From NCBI RefSeq assembly GCF_037975245.1, contig NC_092562.1, positions 4,582,001 to 4,646,000 on the forward strand: a stretch of DNA of 64,000 bases. The letters are read 5' to 3'. The DNA comes from Apostichopus japonicus (lineage: Eukaryota > Echinodermata > Holothuroidea > Aspidochirotida > Stichopodidae). The notes under the pieces were generated by a model. That model was not told where the DNA came from. It saw only the letters and a program-made list of their open reading frames with translations, and ran no database searches. The position numbers and the translations under genes are program-made. This document shows positions 59,208-64,000 of this stretch, in pieces (positions within the stretch are counted from its first letter, which is position 1; every line of letters begins with the position of its first letter).

Positions 59208-60222
59208 TTAAAAGGATTGTCTGGTGGCCCAAAGTTAGCTTAAAAGTTACCTTAAAAATGATAAATAATTTTCCAAACATGTTGTCAAAGTATGAGAACG
59301 CTATTGTTGCGTTTGACAGAGAAATGATTTTTTAATCGTTAAGGATGGACATTTCCAATATGATTTTGAACAGTACAGAACGTGACGACATCTACACTAA
59401 TGCAGGTTGCGACATAACCCACGCGCCGTACAGAACCTACAGTAATCACAACAAAACCGCATTTGCATACAGATTTATTTCTTCCTTAGTGAAATTTCTT
59501 ATAAATTAGATATGTTTGCAAAAACTCCTTAAGCTGCCATATACTGTATGTAGTTCGGTGGTTTAGTGGTCTTTGTGTATTGATAAGTTTTAACAGCAGA
59601 CTCTTCGTTGTTAATACATCGCACTATCCAGCTCCAACGCGAAGAATGTTCGCATGTAGGCTACTCTAACGTTTACGATCGGACAGATCTGCGAAGCCTA
59701 AGCTTCCCGGTACTACATTCTGCTCTGACATCGATTCCGCCAAGTTTCATCTTTTTGGTGTTCCGAATAATTTTCAAGTTACCTTTTACTGTAAATTTGA
59801 TCCGTGAATTTTATTTCAGCTATTTCGAAGAACAGTTTATGAACTGTGGTTTGAGTGTGAGAGTATATTATGTGCAACACTATACCTATACCAACTGGGC
59901 ATGGTACAGTAGACTATATACGTTCGCGATATGTACTGTACGTTATATATAATAGGCAATCACCTGTGCGTGTACACGTGAAAGTGTATTTGCTGCGGAA
60001 ATGGGAGTGCTAACTTCAAGTCGCCTGTTTTGCCTATTTGACTGCACCATAATATTGATGCGTTCAAACAAACGGTACTTTTGGTGAGAAACTGGTGAAT
60101 TTGAAAACCATATTTCTACAAGAAGAAAACATCGAATGGGGACAAATTTACATGGTTAGAAAGAGAAAAATAATAACTACAAGGACAATGTATCAAAATC
60201 TTCCACCAGACATTTCCTTTAA
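59208..60222 (-). mobile_element. TTAA-flanked non-autonomous DNA transposon, copy B (1015 bp), inverted
   Basis: Left end TTAAAAGGATTGTCTGGTGG. Right end in reverse complement TTAAAGGAAATGTCTGGTGG. The whole element is the reverse complement of copy A at 17664-18681 with scattered substitutions. Confidence 0.87.
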
Positions 60223-60582
60223 GTCCATTTATGTTTAGTTTTTTTTGGTATATTTCAGTATTTCTTGTTTAGGTTTTAGACATCTAAGCTACTTAGTATG
60301 ATAACCTACTGCGCTATTAGCAAGTACTGATACTGATGTCCAGAACAGGAAATTAGTCTATTTTAATAATAATAATAATAATCAGAAGTTATTTTTATGA
60401 CGCTTAAGCGACCACAAATGTGGGAGAAACCTGCAAGGGCACATGGATTACAACTTACACATCGGGTGGCTTCCAATTCAACATTTTGAAATCAAATTTG
60501 GAATCTTTTCAATTTAGAAAGTCATTTCAGATGGGGAAAACTGTAAATTACTTTTTGATGAAAAACCCACCTTACTATAACT

Positions 60583-60660
60583 TGGCCGGGAATCGAACCC
60601 GGAACCTCTCGATTGGCTTCAAATGCCACCGCCTTTATCCACTCGGCCACAGCATCCTGT
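60583..60660 (-). tRNA. tRNA Ser/Leu-like sequence, probably a SINE head or pseudogene
   Basis: On the minus strand: D arm GCC/GGC with GAGTGGATAAA loop, anticodon arm GTGGC-ATTTGAA-GCCAA (4 of 5 pairs), a long type II variable arm, and a perfect T arm CCGGG-TTCGATT-CCCGG. The acceptor arms do not pair, so it is not an intact tRNA gene. Confidence 0.5.
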
Positions 60661-61081
60661 TGTCACAGTTATGACCATCTGAACATGTCTTTAAGGTCTA
60701 TGGTAATACAGTTTGTCTTCACCAGTGATACTATGACATCACACATAGTCATAATGGCAGTCCTCAGATCTGTAAATTTTAAATTCTGTTGTCTTACAAA
60801 TAAGAGTGCTCAGGTCTCTCGGAAGAGGTCTACAGAACGTTAAATTCGGAGGCAAGAGGTGGTGGGTGGTGACCCAAGAGTGGATCAACAGGGGAACTCT
60901 GCTAATCCGTTACTTTGTAGCCTAAGGTACAGTAGATCAGGGGTTTAGGAAGCAAGTCATCCAGCCATCGTTTGCACGTCCCGTTTCGCACAATGACGAT
61001 CTAATTTTCCTTGCACGGCTTGCAAAAAAAATATGAAAAGCTCTGTGAAAAGTCTTCTCAAGTTTCCAATACAGAGTACAC
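60661..61081. other. Gene-free stretch
   Basis: Nothing recognisable between the tRNA-like element and the DIRS-like element. Confidence 0.5.
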
Positions 61082-61770
61082 AAATATTATAAAACTTACT
61101 GGTTTATATATTTACGAGTGACCCACTTACCTGTCTCCCCACAACCTATGCACCGCATTCTACCGTGTCTAGAATGCCCTGGTAATCTTTTAACACTGTA
61201 CACCCTCACTGGCCCAAATGGCCTTCCTTCATTTTGAGACCACTTTCCCACAAAGTGGCCCCTGACGCGACCTCGGGGAGGGTGGCGGGTAAACCCTGCC
61301 ACCCGCCGAGCTCGCCGAGAAGGAAAAATCTAACGCTAACAAAGACTGCTGACGCCTCCAGGCGGAGGGTGGAGCCCACCCTGAACAGTCGGGGTGGGGG
61401 TCCGCCCTCCGTCACCCCGTAGGCGTGCCTCCCCCTACACTAACAGAGGCCTAATTGAACAAGGGGACGAGGCCCATACTACCTTAGATGGTAAAGAGTA
61501 ACCTGGTAACCGAACTAAGGAAACAACACCCACCGATAGACAAGTAGCCGCAGGCGACCCAGGGGGTGGCGATGTCTATCGACGAAACGCGAGGAGTCAT
61601 GAGTCAGGTCGAACGACCGCTCCCCCGTCCGGCTGCGTCCCACCTCCCTCGGGGGAGGGTGGCGGGAAATGGAGACAGGTAAGTGGGTCACTCGTAAATA
61701 TATAAACCAGTAAGTTTTATAATATTTACTTCGTTCCCCACTTACCTGTCTCCCCACAACCTATGCACCG
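61082..61770. repeat. Terminal repeat region of the DIRS-like element (57-bp inverted arms plus a 34-bp direct repeat)
   Basis: Arm 1 61082-61138 and arm 2 61671-61727 are exact reverse complements. 61122-61155 and 61737-61770 are a direct repeat (begins cccacttacctgtctcccca). The loop is GC-rich with several gagggtggcggg-type words. Confidence 0.9.
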
Positions 61771-62430
61771 AGTGGCACTGTCCGATGGTGGGAGGCCCGA
61801 GGGGTGGGACCCCCGGAGCTCGTATCATCGAGCGACCAAAGCCAAATCGGCCTGTGATATGTCCGATAAGTAGCAGGCGACAAAGCGATTGGAGTCTTCC
61901 ACGCCGTCGTCTTGCAGATGTCCACTATTGGAAAACCTGCGAACAGGGCTGTAGAAGCAGTGAAACCCCTGCTGTTGTGAGCCGTGGATCTGCCTGGACC
62001 TGTAGCCAGAGGGCGGACGGCTTCCACCAAACAGCGGGACAAGGTATCCTCCCAGGCTGCTGAGTGGGGCACTCGAAGGAGGAAGAACAGAGATGTCGAA
62101 GTACCCAAGAGATCTTGTGTTCTGTTGAGGTACCACTTCAGTGCCCTAATGGGAAACCATACTGTAGTCTGTCCTCGGGGATCAAAGAGAAGGTCTTGAT
62201 CTCTGGGATGATGATGTCTCCCGGTAGGAGAGCCCAAACCTGGCTCTAGCGAAGAAGGAGGGGTCGAGAACTATCAGCACCCCACAAACCGTAGGACTGA
62301 AGGCACCTTAGTCAAGGCGAGCCGTTGCTGCCTGGCGTGGAGCCGTACGGGAAGCCCCTGATGGAAGGCGGCAACAGCCGAACGAAAGTTTTTGATCGTC
62401 TAAACCCTGCCTCCCTTCTTGGAACAGTGG
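61761..62430 (-). pseudogene. Tyrosine recombinase of the DIRS-like element
   Basis: The frame 62237-61761 shows the recombinase C-terminal fold: IRALKWYLNRT (first catalytic Arg), AHNSRGFTASTALFAG (the HxxR box with the helix after it), DICKTTAWKTP, and a Tyr-containing end (TYRTYH). Upstream pieces in other frames (about 62430-62290, with KNFRSAVAAFHQGLP if shifts are allowed) show that the gene is frameshifted. Confidence 0.65.
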
Positions 62431-63260
62431 GTAAGGAGTCGGCGATCAAGGTTAGAAAGGCCATGGTAGGCAGAGTCTGTCTCGTTCGGCATACTCCGAA
62501 TCTCCGTAGGCAGAAAACGTAAAGTACCAAGGTTGTTCTCACTCTGGCGGCCAAAGTCCTTTCTGTCTAAGGAAACACCAGACAATTTCCAGGCACCTAA
62601 TTGTAGGCCCTTGCTGTCCGGGTGAGCCAGCGCCCCGTCTATGGGACAACCGACTGTGGTTTGTCCGGCAGGATCGCTGGCTCGTCCGCTAGGAGCTGGA
62701 TAACTTTTGCCCGAACCGGGGTCAGCGGGGCCACTATGATGGCTGACCATGCCAAGAGGGGGAAGATGTAAGCTTCCGGTCCGTTTCGCGACAGGGACCT
62801 GGCGTTATGTGGAAGGCCTGCGGGTGGGCCGCCTGAACAAAGATGAGCAGCCCATTGTTGCCCTGTGTCGCAATCAGGTCTATCAGAGGTCTGCTGAACA
62901 TGTGGAAAAACCTACTTCATGTTCGTTGCAAAAGGGTCCACTCGTCAGGGTGGAGCTGTCCCTTGGGCAGAGCATCGGCCATCACATTCTCCTTTCTGGC
63001 TATCTGAGAGACTTGTAGGGCCATGCTAGATTCTGTAGCTGTGGTGAGGGTCTCCCTTGCCAGACGGCAATATCTCTCTGACCTGGTGCCACCATGTCTG
63101 TTGACGTAGCTACAGTATGTTACCACCGTCGTGTTGTCTGAGAGGATGGTAGTCAAAAGCCCTGTACCTGGGCGCCGGAGGGCTCCAGAGAGCCCAACCC
63201 TGTGTATCTGCTGCTAAAGAAGTCAAGGACAGCGGCCTGCTTGGTGACCTTGTTAGTGCT
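62400..63260 (-). pseudogene. RNase H and linker of the DIRS-like element
   Basis: The frame 63156-62917 carries ILSDNTTVVTY and GGTRSERYCRLA, then ARKENVMADALPKGQLHPDE, the typical order of DIRS/gypsy-type RNase H. A short piece further upstream (about 63240-63160, LGSLEPSGAQVQGF) is the beginning of the same domain, separated by a stop and a probable deletion. A shifted linker frame (62750-62400) follows. Confidence 0.65.
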
Positions 63261-64000
63261 TGCAGGACAGCCGCACTCGCAGTACTGATTCAATACCACA
63301 GTACCGTTGATGACTCCTTCAGTTATCAACCAGTTGCAATCAGAAAACTCTGAAGAAAAGGAATGTCCTGATGATGCTAAGCTGTACCCTGTAGGGAGGT
63401 TTAATGGAGGTTCTTTCCATGCTAAAAAATATTAATCATAATATTGGGGAAAGAAAAGGCGTAGACCTATTGAAAGATAATGATGCCTGAGGCGCCTAAC
63501 AATATTACTCCGGTCAACGAAAACCTGTCAAGCATAGAGACAAGTATCTTCTGGATGGGAAGCTGCACTGACAAAAAAGTGCCTTGCCCAAGGAAACAAC
63601 TGAATGATCCGGCCAGGACTCAAACCTGCAAGCCTTAGATCACCAGTCCACTGCCTTCACCACTTGACCACAGTACTCTCTAAAAATGAGTACTGAAGGT
63701 ACAGAATCTCACTCTGCTGAGTGAGTACGGAATCTTAAACAATGCTGCCCTGCTACAAAAAATGAGACTGCGTACTGAATGGATAGTTTGCTTCATCAGA
63801 ATCTTAAACAAAGCTACAATGCTACTGTTTATGTGACTCCTACAATTATATGTATGTATTTAAGAACGTATTTAGGATCATCCTGCAAGTAGGAACATGA
63901 GAAGAAGCCTCACTGGCTTAACCAAGCTGCAAGCTGACTGAAGTCAGTCTCTTACATACAAATTTAACGTCCATGATTATGAAAAGTCAACAACTCTGTA
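63261..64000. other. Gene-free end of window with one SINE
   Basis: No coding sequence recognised. The SINE is listed separately. Confidence 0.5.
63548..63680 (-). mobile_element. tRNA-derived SINE
   Basis: On the minus strand: A box TGGTCAAGTGGTGAAGGC, B box GGTTTGAGTCCTGG, then ttgtttccttgggcaagg and cactt. A conserved ccttgggcaaggcactt block after a tRNA head is a feature of several marine invertebrate SINE families. Confidence 0.65.

Larger units (their letters stand above)
61082..63260 (-). mobile_element. DIRS-like tyrosine-recombinase retrotransposon, 5'-truncated and decayed
   Basis: Read on the minus strand, the element runs RNase H (from about 63260), a linker, tyrosine recombinase (to 61761), then a GC-rich terminal region with repeats. 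Reverse transcriptase is not visible upstream, so the copy is truncated. Positions 61082-61138 and 61671-61727 are perfect 57-bp inverted repeats, and a 34-base piece of the first recurs in direct orientation at 61737-61770. DIRS elements have inverted terminal repeats plus an internal complementary region rather than normal LTRs, which fits. Confidence 0.7.

Overview
The window is animal nuclear DNA. It is AT-rich, with spliced genes, GT-AG introns of up to several kb, many microsatellites and homopolymer G/C tracts, tRNA-derived SINEs and cut-and-paste DNA transposons. The two main genes are a DMRT2-type doublesex/mab-3 transcription factor and a single KANK-type ankyrin scaffold. Together with a DIRS-like tyrosine-recombinase retroelement, a P-like transposon and the SINE types, they suggest a marine invertebrate, most likely a non-vertebrate deuterostome such as an echinoderm. 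That placement is inference; no species call is possible from the sequence alone.

Layout. About 0.9-1.3 kb is a CpG-rich patch with a possible 5' exon. 6.1-17.3 kb holds DMRT2 on the + strand: three exons recovered, with the DM domain split across exons 1 and 2, and introns full of TA repeats, a tRNA-like element and a long inverted repeat. 17.7-18.7 kb is a TTAA-flanked DNA transposon. 20.2-21.0 kb holds palindromic degenerate arrays. 21.06-22.01 kb is an intronless SLC35G-like DMT transporter (+), and a minisatellite that appears to grow out of its last codons follows to about 23.5 kb. 24.27-25.67 kb is a decayed P-like transposon. 25.8-31.5 kb has no recognisable gene and probably includes the KANK 3' UTR. 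31.5-52.7 kb is KANK on the - strand, reconstructed here as 12 coding exons with consistent splice phases (1702 codons plus stop). 52.7-59.2 kb is probably KANK 5' sequence. 59.2-60.2 kb is a second, inverted copy of the 17.7-kb transposon. 61.1-63.3 kb is a truncated DIRS-like retroelement, and a SINE lies near 63.6 kb.

How the genes relate. DMRT2 is a nuclear regulator. KANK is predicted to act at the cell cortex and focal adhesions through its KN motif (talin), coiled coil (liprin) and ankyrin repeats (kinesin-4). They need not share a pathway, but KANK1 and the DMRT1-DMRT3-DMRT2 cluster are also neighbours in vertebrates (human 9p24.3), so their linkage here looks like an old chromosomal neighbourhood. 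Several transposon insertions are proven by empty-site comparisons inside this same window: the P-like element against the related repeat at 20.2-20.7 kb, and a TTAA element against a neighbouring tandem-repeat unit at 40.1 kb.
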